64,000 nt of DNA, taken from Arthrobacter sp. B6 (GTDB lineage: Bacteria > Actinomycetota > Actinomycetes > Actinomycetales > Micrococcaceae). The notes beneath the pieces were generated by a model. It was not told where the DNA came from and did no database searches. It saw only the letters and a list, made by a program, of their open reading frames with translations. Both the position numbers and the translations under genes were made by a program. Of the stretch, positions 52,605 through 62,032 are shown piece after piece. Location of the stretch: the NCBI RefSeq assembly GCF_001663775.1, contig NZ_KV467169.1, positions 571,001 to 635,000 on the forward strand. The letters run 5' to 3'. Positions within the stretch are counted from its first letter, which is position 1. Each line of letters begins with the position of its first letter.

Positions 52605-54029
52605 TTACAGCAGCCGCATCGGATCAACCGCTGCGCCGTTGAGCCAGGTTTCGAAGTGAGAATGGCAGCCGGTGGAGTTGCCGGTGCTTCCGGAGTAAGC
52701 GATCAGTTGCCCTTGGGAGACCCTTTGGCCGTTGGCTACGACGATGCTGGCGTTGTGGTAATAGATGGTGGTCAGCGAGTTGCCCTGCACCACTCCATGG
52801 GAAAGCTTGACCCGGAACCCGCCGCCGTCTGCAGAGTTCCAGCCGGAGGAGAAAACCTCACCGGCAGCAGCGGCGTAAACGGGGGTGCCGCACGCTGCTC
52901 CGAAGTCGATGCCCGTGTGCAGGTAACCGCCCTGGCCGTAGAAGTCGATGGTCCCCGGCGGAGTGGCCCGCCAGCCGAAGCCCGAGGTGATCGGGACGCT
53001 GCCGTCAAAGGGGTGCCGCAAGCCAAATGCCGACGGCGATCCGGTGGAAGGAACGTAGGGCGCCTGCGGCGGCGGGGCCTGGCCCCTGGCTGCCGCCGCA
53101 GCGGCGGCAGCTGCGGCCGCAGCCTCGGCAAGGCGCCGCTGTTCTGCTTCCCATGCCTCGCGAAGTCTGCGGTCACGCTCGGCGATCTCGTTGGCGACAG
53201 CATTTTGGCTGGCTTCAACGGCTGCCAGCTGGCTCTGGATACCTGGGCGCGCGGCCTGGAGTTCGGCGTCCAGGCGGGTGGTGTCGGCGATCAGCTGGTC
53301 AACCTGCGCCTTCTTTGCGGCGGCTTCGTCGCGGGCCGCCTTTTCACGCTCGAGGGCAGCATCTGCCTTGGCTTTCAGGTCCTGGATCTCCGCTTCAACT
53401 GCCGCCAGCCGCGCCTGGGAGTTGACGTTGGTGGCGTTCTGCTGCGTCAGCTTGTCCATGGCCGAGTTCTGGCTGCGCATTGCCTGGTCGGCGAGGTCCA
53501 TCGTGTCGGTGAGGCTGCCACCTGCGTTGGATCCAAAAAAGAGCGTCAGGTTGGAGGGGACACCGCCGGATTTGTATGCCTGTGTGGCGATCTGGCCGAT
53601 CAGCTTCTTTGTGTCCGCGATCTTCTGCTGGTCGGTTTCCAGCTGCTGGGTGATCTTTGCTTTGTTCTGCTGCGCCAGGTCCACCCGCGCCGACAGAGCC
53701 TCTACTTCCTTGACCGCACTGGCAACCCTGCCTTGGGCTTCCAGCAGTGCCTGCTGGGCTCCGGGAAGCTGGCCCTGGTAAATCACCAGGTCACCGGCGG
53801 CTTTGGCAATCCTCGAATCCACAAATTCGAGCGACTGCTGGACGCGGGCCGCCTCGGCTTCGAGGGCGGCCTGCTTGTCTTCCAGTTCATCGGCAAATGC
53901 CGCCGGCGTCGACGCGCAGAGGCTGGCCGCGAGGACGAGGGCCAGGACACCGCTGATGATGCCCGCGCGGCGCGGCTGGTGGTTGCCGATTTTGCGGGGC
54001 ACGCGGGAAGTTCGGTTCATGCCAGTCAT
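52605..54029 (-). CDS. M23 peptidase with N-terminal coiled coil (EnvC-like)
   Basis: The product has 474 residues. A signal peptide lies at about residues 20-45 (GVLALVLAASLCASTPAAFA). Two long coiled-coil segments to about residue 300 and an alanine-rich linker follow. The LytM/M23 domain keeps the zinc ligands: HTGID (HxxxD) and HSHFE (HxH), plus IYYHN. I start at ATG 54029 with AAGGAAAG upstream, eight codons inside the open frame. The gene lies 27 nt from the end of ftsX, suggesting it is the hydrolase or activator controlled by FtsEX at the septum. Confidence 0.93.
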   Translation of the reverse strand: MTGMNRTSRVPRKIGNHQPRRAGIISGVLALVLAASLCASTPAAFADELEDKQAALEAEAARVQQSLEFVDSRIAKAAGDLVIYQGQLPGAQQALLEAQGRVASAVKEVEALSARVDLAQQNKAKITQQLETDQQKIADTKKLIGQIATQAYKSGGVPSNLTLFFGSNAGGSLTDTMDLADQAMRSQNSAMDKLTQQNATNVNSQARLAAVEAEIQDLKAKADAALEREKAARDEAAAKKAQVDQLIADTTRLDAELQAARPGIQSQLAAVEASQNAVANEIAERDRRLREAWEAEQRRLAEAAAAAAAAAAAARGQAPPPQAPYVPSTGSPSAFGLRHPFDGSVPITSGFGWRATPPGTIDFYGQGGYLHTGIDFGAACGTPVYAAAAGEVFSSGWNSADGGGFRVKLSHGVVQGNSLTTIYYHNASIVVANGQRVSQGQLIAYSGSTGNSTGCHSHFETWLNGAAVDPMRLL

Positions 54030-54056
54030 AAGCTTTCCTTGTTCGGTCTGCACAGC

Positions 54057-54971
54057 CTAGACCCTCAGATATCTGCGTAAGGTCAAGAGCGACGAAATTC
54101 CTGCCAAAGATCCGCCAAGGATTAGCAAGGCAGGCGCAAGAATGAGCGTCTGCCCAGGCGAGATAAAGGCCGTGTCCGGGTACTGCTTGGACAGGTATTC
54201 ACCCAGGAAGAAATGCGCCACTGCCCACAGAGTGCCGGAGGCGAGCGCCGCACCGACCACAGCGGCAATGACACCTTCCAGGATGAACGGCAGCTGAATG
54301 ACGGTTTTGGAGGCGCCCACAAGGCGCATGATGCCGGTTTCCCGTCGGCGGCTGAACGCTGAGAGCCGGATCGTGGTTGCGATCAGGAGGATGGCACAGA
54401 CAATCATGACGCCGGCGACGCTGACAGCCACGAGGGAAGCGGCGTTCATGGCGGAGAACAGCCGCTCCAGCAGCTGGCGCTGGTCAATCACGGTTTCGAC
54501 GCCGGGCTGCGATGAAAACGTCTCACTGATGATCTGGTACTTTTCCGGGTCCTTCATGTTGATCCTGAAGGAGGCCGGGAGCTGGTCCGGCGTGACGGAG
54601 TCAACAATCGGTGAATTGGAGAACTGGTCCTTGAAGTGCTTGTAGGCCTCATCCTTGGACTCGAACTGGAAGTCGTTGATGTACTGGGCCACGGCCGGTG
54701 ATTCGAGGAGGCGTTGCAGGTTGTCCTGCTGCTCCGGCGTGACCGGGCCGGTTGCACACCCGGACGCCGTAGAGCCGTCGCTGCAGAGGAAGATCGCTAC
54801 CTGGACTTTGTCGTACCAGTAGCCCTTCATCTGGTTAATCTGCAGCTGGAGCATCCCGGCGGCACCAACAAAGGTCAGGGACACAAAGGTCACCAGGATG
54901 ACAGAAATGACCATCGTCACATTCCGCCGCAGGCCACTGCCGATCTCACTGAGGATAAAAGCGAGCCTCAT
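54057..54971 (-). CDS. ftsX: Cell division protein FtsX
   Basis: The 304-residue protein has the FtsX topology. One N-terminal helix (VTMVISVILVTFVSLTFVGAAG) precedes an extracellular loop of about 130 residues with two cysteines (LCSDGSTASGC), then three C-terminal helices. It forms the membrane part of the FtsEX complex that activates peptidoglycan hydrolases. It overlaps ftsE by ATGA. Confidence 0.96.
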   Translation of the reverse strand: MRLAFILSEIGSGLRRNVTMVISVILVTFVSLTFVGAAGMLQLQINQMKGYWYDKVQVAIFLCSDGSTASGCATGPVTPEQQDNLQRLLESPAVAQYINDFQFESKDEAYKHFKDQFSNSPIVDSVTPDQLPASFRINMKDPEKYQIISETFSSQPGVETVIDQRQLLERLFSAMNAASLVAVSVAGVMIVCAILLIATTIRLSAFSRRRETGIMRLVGASKTVIQLPFILEGVIAAVVGAALASGTLWAVAHFFLGEYLSKQYPDTAFISPGQTLILAPALLILGGSLAGISSLLTLRRYLRV

Positions 54972-55762
54972 CGCTGCTCCTCCCCTGCATCATCGCTGTA
55001 GGCTGCCGGGCTGGGAGGCGGTATCTCCTCCCGGCCGCTGGCGTCCTTGAGGCGCCGCGACTGGCCAACAATCGGAATCATGGAGGTGTAGAGGGCCTTG
55101 GCTTCGTCGCGGATGACCACGCCGTTCTTCAGCTCCACCACGCGCTTGCGCATTTCATTGACGATGTCGTCATCGTGGGTGGCCATCACAACGGTGGTGC
55201 CATTCTGGTTGATCTTGTCCAGCACACCCATGATGCCCATAGACGTTGTGGGATCCAGGTTTCCCGTCGGTTCGTCGGCCAGGAGGATGCCGGGCCGGTT
55301 GACCACCGCGCGGGCAATGGCCACACGCTGCTGCTCACCGCCGGAGAGTTCGTGCGGCAGCCGGTTTTCCTTGCCTTCGAGCCCTACCGTCTTGAGCACC
55401 TCGGGCACTGTGTCGCGGATGACGCTTCGGCTCTTGCCGATGACCTGCATGGCGAAAGCGACGTTGGCGAAGACGTTTTTCTGCGGCAGGAGCCGGAAAT
55501 CCTGGAAGACCACGCCGATGCCGCGGCGAAGCCGGGGCACACGCCAACTGGAGATCTTGGCGACGTTCTGGCCGGCCACGTAGACGGTACCGGATGATGC
55601 ACGGTCCTCTTTCAGCACGAGCCGCAGGAAGGTCGACTTTCCGGATCCGGAAGCGCCTACGAGGAAGGCGAACTCGCCACGGTCGATCTCAAGGTTGACA
55701 GCGTCCAGCGCTGGCCGTGCCTGCTGGTCGTAGACCTTGGTGACATTTTCGAATCGGATCAT
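54968..55762 (-). CDS. ftsE: Cell division ATP-binding protein FtsE
   Basis: The ABC ATPase has Walker A GASGSGKSTFLR, signature LSGGEQQRVAIA and Walker B ILLADEPTGNLD. At 264 residues it carries a C-terminal extension of about 35 residues beyond the usual 228 (RLKDASGREEIPPPSPAAYS), found in some actinobacterial FtsE. It is co-transcribed with ftsX. Confidence 0.96.
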   Translation of the reverse strand: MIRFENVTKVYDQQARPALDAVNLEIDRGEFAFLVGASGSGKSTFLRLVLKEDRASSGTVYVAGQNVAKISSWRVPRLRRGIGVVFQDFRLLPQKNVFANVAFAMQVIGKSRSVIRDTVPEVLKTVGLEGKENRLPHELSGGEQQRVAIARAVVNRPGILLADEPTGNLDPTTSMGIMGVLDKINQNGTTVVMATHDDDIVNEMRKRVVELKNGVVIRDEAKALYTSMIPIVGQSRRLKDASGREEIPPPSPAAYSDDAGEEQR

Positions 55763-55943
55763 GACCCTAAGTACCCTGCAGGCACGACTGATCGTTACGC
55801 AGCCCAGATCTGCAGCCGGTGCGCGGGCTTCTGTTTGGGGGAAGTAGAGCGCCGGCTCCTCGACTATACGCAGGGCCTATGCCGTATACATGAGCTTCCG
55901 GGGGCGTGTCGCGGGATCAGTCCCCGCGGGAACTTCCAGACAG

Positions 55944-57059
55944 CTATTTGTCGGCGTTGCGGTTGTCAGTCCGCCAGCGGATGCCGGCGTCGATGAAGTC
56001 ATCGATCTCGCCGTCGAAAACCGCTGAGGTGTTGCCGACTTCGTGGTCGGTCCGCAGGTCCTTGACCATCTGGTAGGGGTTCAGGACGTACGAGCGCATC
56101 TGGTCGCCCCAGGATGCCTTTACATCGCCGGCAAATGCCTTCTTTTCGGCGTCCTCCTGCTCCTTCTTCAGGAGCAGGAGCCGGGACTGGAGAACCCGCA
56201 TGGCCGCGGCGCGGTTCTGCAGCTGGGACTTCTCATTCTGCATCGACACCACGGTGCCGGTGGGAATGTGCGTCAGGCGGACGGCGGAGTCCGTAGTGTT
56301 GACCGACTGCCCGCCAGGGCCCGACGACCGGAATACGTCCACGCGGATCTCGTTGTCAGGAATGTCGATTGAGTCCGTCTGTTCGATTAGCGGAATCACT
56401 TCGACGGCGGCGAAAGAGGTTTGGCGCCGGCCCTGGTTGTCGAAAGGGCTGATCCGGACGAGGCGATGCGTGCCGGCTTCCACGCTCAGCGTTCCAAAAG
56501 CGTACGGCGCTTTGACCTCAAAAGTGGCGGATTTCAGGCCGGCTTCCTCGGCGTAGGAGGTGTCCATGACGGTGGTCGGGTAACCGTGTCGTTCCGCCCA
56601 GCGCAGGTACATCCGCATCAGCATCTCGGCGAAGTCGGCGGCGTCAACACCGCCGGCACCAGCACGGATGGACACCACTGCTTCACGTTCGTCGTATTCA
56701 CCGGAGAGCAGGGTGACAATTTCGAGCTGCTTCAGCGCCTCCCTGATGGACTCCAGTTCCGCGGCGGCTTCCCCCATGGAATCGGCGTCGTCCTCATCCT
56801 GGCCGAGCTCCACCAGGACTTCGAGGTCGTCAATCCGCGCGGCCAAGGTATTGAGCCGCTCCAGTTCCGACTGGCGGTGGGACAGCCTCGACGTGATTTT
56901 CTGCGCAGCGGCGGGGTCGTCCCACAGGTTAGGCTCGCCCGCCCGCTCGCTGAGTTCAGCGATGTCCTCCTTCAGTGCCTCAACATCGCTGACTTGCTCG
57001 ATCGAGATGTAGGTGGCGCGGAGGGCGCGGATTTCTGCGGAAAAGTCAATATTGGCCAT
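55944..57059 (-). CDS. prfB: Peptide chain release factor 2 (RF2)
   Basis: The 371-residue RF2 recognises UGA and UAA stops through SPF at about residues 204-206. The catalytic GGQ is at about 249-251. The reading frame is continuous from ATG 57059, so the programmed +1 frameshift found in many bacteria near codon 26 is absent, as in other high-GC actinobacteria. It is the paralogue of prfA at the start of the window and heads the ftsEX-smpB-ssrA block, with a 181-bp gap after it. Confidence 0.97.
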   Translation of the reverse strand: MANIDFSAEIRALRATYISIEQVSDVEALKEDIAELSERAGEPNLWDDPAAAQKITSRLSHRQSELERLNTLAARIDDLEVLVELGQDEDDADSMGEAAAELESIREALKQLEIVTLLSGEYDEREAVVSIRAGAGGVDAADFAEMLMRMYLRWAERHGYPTTVMDTSYAEEAGLKSATFEVKAPYAFGTLSVEAGTHRLVRISPFDNQGRRQTSFAAVEVIPLIEQTDSIDIPDNEIRVDVFRSSGPGGQSVNTTDSAVRLTHIPTGTVVSMQNEKSQLQNRAAAMRVLQSRLLLLKKEQEDAEKKAFAGDVKASWGDQMRSYVLNPYQMVKDLRTDHEVGNTSAVFDGEIDDFIDAGIRWRTDNRNADK

Positions 57060-57112
57060 GGTTGTTTAAGCCTACGCTATCCGGCCGGAGGCCCCGACTC
57101 CCCACCCGGCGG

Positions 57113-57559
57113 TCACCGCGTGAGCCGGGAACGGGCCGTCGAAGAGGCTTCGATCCTGATTCCGTCGGGCACCAGGAAGTTCACCACGGGTGGATGGACC
57201 GCGGCTGTGAGGACAACGACGGCGGTGGAGCCGTCGGGACTGCCTGTCACCGTAGAGACTTCCAGGCTGTCGAAGCGCTGGGCTCCCGGATTCCTGCGTA
57301 TGAAGTCGCTGGCAACGTTCCTGACGCGTTCGGAACCGAGGACTGCTGCGGGACTGCCGCCGTCGGAACCCACATCACCCAACGTGAAGCTGTCGGCTGC
57401 GGCCAGCGACGCCCCGTCTGCCAGGGACAGGAGCCGCTTGTGCTCAAGGTAAAAGCTAGAAATGCCGACGACAACAGTGGCCACCAGGAGCGCCAGCAGG
57501 ACGTAGCCGACGATCAGGACAATCATCTGCCCATCCTCCTCAGCTTTTCCTGGTTTCAC
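57113..57559 (-). CDS. TadG-like pilus assembly protein
   Basis: The 148-residue protein has an N-terminal transmembrane helix (MIVLIVGYVLLALLVATVVV) preceded by EEDGQ and followed by ADGASLAAADSF. This is the TadE/TadG-like pseudopilin arrangement. The remainder is extracytoplasmic. Its start overlaps the upstream TadE-like stop by 4 nt. It is the last gene of the tad cluster. Confidence 0.82.
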   Translation of the reverse strand: MKPGKAEEDGQMIVLIVGYVLLALLVATVVVGISSFYLEHKRLLSLADGASLAAADSFTLGDVGSDGGSPAAVLGSERVRNVASDFIRRNPGAQRFDSLEVSTVTGSPDGSTAVVVLTAAVHPPVVNFLVPDGIRIEASSTARSRLTR

Positions 57560-58080
57560 CGGAACCTGCCAACCAACTGGGTGGAAGACGCCTCAACTTC
57601 GCTGGCGTTGAGCATGAACCCGTCGGCGAAGGGTGTGAACGGCAAGAGCACTCTCAGACTGACGGTCACCGTCACTGCCGTGCCCGCCGACTGGCAGTCA
57701 GACGGATCACAACTCATTGATATGTGCGCGTTGCCGGCAGGATGCCCGTAATCCGCGAGCGCAACAAGGGCCGCTTGCTCAGCCGCGCGGTGTGCAGACT
57801 CCGCATCCACCTGGGCGACATATACTTTCGCGGCCTGGTCGGCCGCCCCTACGACGGCAAAGGACCCGCCCTGTATCTGGCCCATGGTGATGATGAAATA
57901 GACCAGGGGAACCATCAGAAGCAGGGCGAGGAACGTAAATTCCACCACGGCGCTCCCCTGCTCCCGGACGGCCGGAGTGCTTTCATCCCGCGCCGGGGAC
58001 GTCGCGGCCGGGAGGGAGAGAGCGTCCCTGTACCTGCTGACTATTGCCGCCTGAATGGCGTCACGGCTGGACTGCGGCAT
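57556..58080 (-). CDS. TadE-like pseudopilin
   Basis: The 174-residue protein has EQGSAVVEFTFLALLLMVPLVYF, the Glu-containing TadE signature, at about residues 40-62. An extracellular domain with two cysteines (SMSCDPSDCQ) follows. It would be processed by the prepilin peptidase, whose gene is not in this window. Its ATG overlaps the upstream gene's end by 20 nt. Confidence 0.85.
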   Translation of the reverse strand: MPQSSRDAIQAAIVSRYRDALSLPAATSPARDESTPAVREQGSAVVEFTFLALLLMVPLVYFIITMGQIQGGSFAVVGAADQAAKVYVAQVDAESAHRAAEQAALVALADYGHPAGNAHISMSCDPSDCQSAGTAVTVTVSLRVLLPFTPFADGFMLNASEVEASSTQLVGRFR

Positions 58081-58507
58081 GACCTTTAACCTCCAGCGTG
58101 TCCCGCGGCCCGATCAGCCCGATAACCGGCATGGGCGCCCTGATGGTCACTTCCAACGTTCGGAGTCCTTCGAAGGTCACTTCGGATGAGCTGATGTCCT
58201 GGGCGAACTCCGCGTTGAGTGCCATTCCGATCAGCGCCGCGGCGCGGTGCTCGGCGTCCGCAGCACTCCGGTCAGCCAACGTGCCGTAGCGGGCACCCGA
58301 TGCGGCGGCGTCGATCAGCGTATTTCGGACGTGGAGAACGAGGGGGAGTTGGATTACGGCCAGGAAGAACAGGGTGACCAGGCTTCCCACCATGACGAAG
58401 TCAACCACGGCCGAACCGCCTTCCCCGGCTTCTGCGCCCGTCACGCGGCCTCTGACAGCGCGGGGATTGCGGTAGCGAAGGCCACGCAGCCAGCGACGCC
58501 GGGGCAT
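58061..58507 (-). CDS. TadE-like pseudopilin, second copy
   Basis: The 148-residue protein has GEGGSAVVDFVMVGSLVTLFFL, a TadE-type segment in which Asp replaces the usual Glu. I start it at ATG 58507 (MPRRRWLRGLRYR). The open frame continues upstream through the pilin-like gene without family resemblance. It belongs to the tad operon. Confidence 0.82.
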   Translation of the reverse strand: MPRRRWLRGLRYRNPRAVRGRVTGAEAGEGGSAVVDFVMVGSLVTLFFLAVIQLPLVLHVRNTLIDAAASGARYGTLADRSAADAEHRAAALIGMALNAEFAQDISSSEVTFEGLRTLEVTIRAPMPVIGLIGPRDTLEVKGHAAVQP

Positions 58508-58509
58508 GA

Positions 58510-58776
58510 TCAGCTTCCGACCTTGTCCATGGCCTGGTTGAACATCGACTCCAGCGCCGGGCCTGCCAAAGCCAGCAAAGCGGCCACGAGGACGGCCGAC
58601 ATCAGGGTGATCATGACCCAGCCGGGAACATCGCCCCGCTCCGGATGATCCGCAGCCTGGCTGCCCTGCCGGGCACTCAGCGCGGCCTGGAGCCGTTGGC
58701 TTCCCCCAGCGATTGACCAGATGCCTGCGATCAGGCCCAAGAGCTGCACAGCGCTGCGTATTCCCAGGTTCTTCAT
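58510..58776 (-). CDS. Small Tad-cluster membrane protein, putative Flp-like pilin
   Basis: The 88-residue protein has a short N-terminal hydrophobic stretch (LLGLIAGIWSIAG). A second follows after ERGDVPGWVMITLMSAVLVAAL, ending in MFNQAMDKVGS. The position between tadC and the tadE genes and the terminal hydrophobic pattern suggest the major pilin or a pilin-like component. The usual Flp GE/YGL motif is not clear. I chose ATG 58776 over GTG 58800. Confidence 0.6.
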   Translation of the reverse strand: MKNLGIRSAVQLLGLIAGIWSIAGGSQRLQAALSARQGSQAADHPERGDVPGWVMITLMSAVLVAALLALAGPALESMFNQAMDKVGS

Positions 58777-58847
58777 TTTCCGTCCCCAATCTATAGTCAC
58801 GTTCTGGATGTCTGCCGTGCGGCTGGTTGTGGTTGCCGCGCCTTCGG

Positions 58848-59792
58848 CTATAAGCCAAGGCTGATTGCTGCAATGCCCGGGTAAACAGCGAAGACCACCG
58901 TCAAGGGGAGGACACCGAAGACAAGCGGCACCATCATCCCTATCTCTTTTCTGCCGGCTGACTCCATCAGGTTGCGTTTGGCAGTATCCCGGACATCCTG
59001 GGCTTGTGCCCGGAGCACATCCGCCAGCGGTGTGCCCCGCTCCACTGCGACGATGATGCCGTCAACGAACCGGACCAGCGGGCCCAGGTCTGTCCGGGCG
59101 GAGAAACCCTGAAGGGCCTCCACGAGCGGTTTGCCGGCCCTGGTTTCGGCCAGGATCCGTGAGAATTCTTTGGCCAGTTCCCCCCGCGCACTGCGGCAGA
59201 CGCGGTCCAGCGCGCCCGTGGCACTTTCTCCGGCACCGACCGCAAGCGCCATCAGCTCAGCCAGGCTCGGAAACTCAGCCATCATCCGGGCTTCCCGTTT
59301 CCTGATCTGGGCACTCAGCCAGTAATCGCGGAACAGGAACCCGCCCAAGGCACTACCGATTACTGCAATGACGGCCAGCAATGGACTGAAGCGGCCGGCA
59401 AGGGCGCCGAGGACCACAAAAGCCAACGAGACGGCGAAGGCCGCCGCGGCCCAGAGCAGCTGCTCCGCCCGGAAGTCGAGCGGAGACTTGTGGATGCCGG
59501 CCTGGGCAAGCCTGCGCGCCAGGCCTTTGGATCCCAGGTTCAACCTGCCCAAGGCCGCGAGGCCGTCGCGGATCATCGGCCTCAAAATGCGTTCCAGCGG
59601 ACCGAACGGCGTGATGTTCTGGGCGCCACCTGCCCGCAACAGCCTGGACTCAAGGTTCTGTGACTTCAGCTGTGGTTCGATGCGCTCGGCAAGGGTGGTG
59701 GCGCGCATCATGGGTAAGCGGACGAGGATCAGCCAGAGGCCGGCTCCGAGGACAATCCCACAGATAGCGGCTGCGGCATGCATACCCGTCAC
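58848..59792 (-). CDS. tadC: Tad pilus inner-membrane protein TadC
   Basis: The 314-residue type II secretion F-family protein has several helices. Its T2SSF domain includes LAELMALAVGAGESATGALDRV and RAQAQDVRDTAKRNLMESAGRKE. It overlaps tadB by 4 nt and pairs with it as the platform for the TadA motor. Confidence 0.9.
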   Translation of the reverse strand: MTGMHAAAAICGIVLGAGLWLILVRLPMMRATTLAERIEPQLKSQNLESRLLRAGGAQNITPFGPLERILRPMIRDGLAALGRLNLGSKGLARRLAQAGIHKSPLDFRAEQLLWAAAAFAVSLAFVVLGALAGRFSPLLAVIAVIGSALGGFLFRDYWLSAQIRKREARMMAEFPSLAELMALAVGAGESATGALDRVCRSARGELAKEFSRILAETRAGKPLVEALQGFSARTDLGPLVRFVDGIIVAVERGTPLADVLRAQAQDVRDTAKRNLMESAGRKEIGMMVPLVFGVLPLTVVFAVYPGIAAISLGL

Positions 59793-60643
59793 CGGAGTAC
59801 CCTTTCGTCCGGGGGAAGGGCGCCGATCCGCAGCATTACCGAGTAGCAGACGAGGGACAGAACCAGACCGCCCAGCAAGACAGCGGCGCCCACCGCAGTG
59901 TTATAGGCCTGGACCGCTTCCGGCCTCGTTGCAAGAAGGACCATGACGATCCAGGGGGCGGCGACGGCAAGCCTGGCTGCGTTGATGGTCCATGACTGGC
60001 GGGCCTCAAGCTCGCTTCGCGTGCGGGCATTTTCGCGCAAAAACTCCGCGAGCGTGCCCAGCAGTTTTCCCAAGTCCGAGCCTCCGACTTCGCGTGTCAG
60101 CCTCAGTGCTTCCACTATCCGGTCGGCCACTGGATCGGCCAGCCGATCCTTTAGCTTGTTCAGCGAGGCATCAAATTGGCCTCCAGCGCGATAGTCCGAG
60201 CCGAAGTCCCGGAACACATGCCGCAGTTCCTCCGGCCCTTTTTCCCCCAGCTGGATAAGTGCCTCCGGCAGCGACAAGCCCGCACGGATGGCGGACCTGA
60301 GATGGTCCACGACGTCCGGCCACAGCTGGCGAAGCAGCGAGGTTCTCTTCCTGGCGCGCCACCGGACCACACTGACAGGAAGCCAGGCACCGAAGATGCC
60401 GAAGCATGCCGCCATCGGCCACGACCGGCTGACCGCGAAGAACACGAGTGTCACAAAGAGACCAAGCCCCAGGCAACTGGCAATGAGGCCTGCCGCCGAG
60501 ACCTTCTCTATCCCGGCGGAGGCCAGCAGGTCTTCCAGCCAATTTTCCCGCACCGGGCGGTCGACCGGTTGGGGATTCTCCCAACAAGACCACCAGATAA
60601 GGAAGAACCCGGTGCCCGCAAGTACCCCCATCAGCGGTGCCAT
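59789..60643 (-). CDS. tadB: Tad pilus inner-membrane protein TadB
   Basis: The 284-residue T2SSF-family membrane protein has DHLRSAIRAGLSLPEALIQLGEKG and REVGGSDLGKLLGTLAEFLREN, with hydrophobic helices at both ends. Its ATG shares bases with the tadA stop. It is the second platform protein of the pilus machine. Confidence 0.9.
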   Translation of the reverse strand: MAPLMGVLAGTGFFLIWWSCWENPQPVDRPVRENWLEDLLASAGIEKVSAAGLIASCLGLGLFVTLVFFAVSRSWPMAACFGIFGAWLPVSVVRWRARKRTSLLRQLWPDVVDHLRSAIRAGLSLPEALIQLGEKGPEELRHVFRDFGSDYRAGGQFDASLNKLKDRLADPVADRIVEALRLTREVGGSDLGKLLGTLAEFLRENARTRSELEARQSWTINAARLAVAAPWIVMVLLATRPEAVQAYNTAVGAAVLLGGLVLSLVCYSVMLRIGALPPDERVLR

Positions 60644-61866
60644 CAGCGCGGCTCCAGCAGCGCCGCGACGTCGTAACCGGCGCGCGCGAATTTTTCGGCA
60701 GCCGGCATGGAGTTGGCGCGGGGTTGCAGTGTCCCGTCCTCCACGGCGAAAACCATCGACGACTCGATGATGCCATTCTCGACTCTCCGCCCCAGTGAAA
60801 GCACCTCGGTGACCTGCCGGCGCCCGTTGGCCTGGCGGCTGCAGTGGACTACCAGGTCGATGCAGGAGGCGACCGTAGGTACGACGAAGGCTGAAGAGAT
60901 GTTCTCGCCGGCGAGCAGGGGTAGCGTGCAGATCTTGGTCACGGCGTCATGGGCCGAGTTTGCGTGGACCGTACACATCCCGGGAAGTCCGGAATTCAAG
61001 GCGATCAGCATGTCCAGGCTCTCAGCTTCCCGGACCTCCCCTACCACCAGGCGGTCCGGCCGCATCCGGAGCGCTTCCTTTACCAGCCGGCGCAACGGGA
61101 TTTCACCCTCCCCTTCCAGATTGGGTTGGCGGCATTGAAGGCCTACTACGTCCCGCAACGGAAACTGCAGTTCAAAGATCTCCTCTACGGTGATCACCCG
61201 TTCCCGGCTGCCGATACTGGCGGCCAGGCAGTTCAGCATCGTGGTCTTCCCGGCCTGGGTTGCGCCTGACACCAGAATGTTCAGTCCGCTGGCAACGGCC
61301 GCGCCCAGGAACCGGGCAGACTGCGGCGTCAACGTGCCGAGCTCCACCAGATGCTCGAGCCTGCTCGCCTTCACAACGAATTTCCGAATATTCACAGCCC
61401 AATGCCGGCGCGTGACATCCGGAATGACGACGTGAAGCCTTGATCCATCCGGCAAGGCGGCGTCGACAAAGGGCGAGGACATGTCCAGGCGACGGCCAGA
61501 GCTCTTCAGCATCCGTTCCACCAGGTCACGGACGTGTTGCTCGGTAAGGCTCAGGGACGTGAGTTCGGATTCCCCATTCCGGGCAACGTAGATCTCGCTC
61601 GGGGCGTTGATCCAGACTTCCTCGATCGTTGGATCGTCCAGCAATGGCTGAAGAACACCGAAACCGGCGACGGCGTCGAAGACAAACCTGCGCGCGGCCT
61701 CAAGCGGACCGATCGGAGGAAGCGGCCCCATGAGCGCCCGCTCGTCGTAGTCGCTGACGGCGGCTTCAACCAGCCGCCGGACCTCTCCTGCCTGGCGGGC
61801 GGGGTCCAGGCCACGGCGTCGGATCAGCTCGCGGACTTCGTCCTCGACGATTTGCACAGCGTCCAT
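60643..61866 (-). CDS. tadA: Tad/CpaF-type secretion ATPase TadA
   Basis: The 407-residue hexameric ATPase powers pilus assembly. Walker A is SGATQAGKTTMLN near residue 210. The Asp box is ITVEEIFELQ, the Walker B region is RMRPDRLVVGEVR, and the His box is GMCTVHANSAHDA. I start at ATG 61866 because GGGGGA lies 5-6 nt upstream; ATG 61878 is an alternative. No tadZ/cpaE or cpaB gene precedes it here, where many tad loci have them. The divergent neighbour is the GH25 gene. Confidence 0.92.
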   Translation of the reverse strand: MDAVQIVEDEVRELIRRRGLDPARQAGEVRRLVEAAVSDYDERALMGPLPPIGPLEAARRFVFDAVAGFGVLQPLLDDPTIEEVWINAPSEIYVARNGESELTSLSLTEQHVRDLVERMLKSSGRRLDMSSPFVDAALPDGSRLHVVIPDVTRRHWAVNIRKFVVKASRLEHLVELGTLTPQSARFLGAAVASGLNILVSGATQAGKTTMLNCLAASIGSRERVITVEEIFELQFPLRDVVGLQCRQPNLEGEGEIPLRRLVKEALRMRPDRLVVGEVREAESLDMLIALNSGLPGMCTVHANSAHDAVTKICTLPLLAGENISSAFVVPTVASCIDLVVHCSRQANGRRQVTEVLSLGRRVENGIIESSMVFAVEDGTLQPRANSMPAAEKFARAGYDVAALLEPR

Positions 61867-62032
61867 ATGTTCCCCCATACAACTGCCGCCCCCGGCGGAG
61901 GCAGTGCAACTGGGATACAGCCTAAGGACCGTACACCATGCCGCCAAGTCATATCGCCGCAGGTGTGGATAACGGTGAAGCATCTTTCACTTTGGCAACA
62001 AGAGAACCACTGGTATCACCAGCATGCCGGTG

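Noticed and set aside
55944..57059. Programmed +1 frameshift in prfB
   Set aside because: The reading frame is continuous with no early in-frame UGA, so none is needed.
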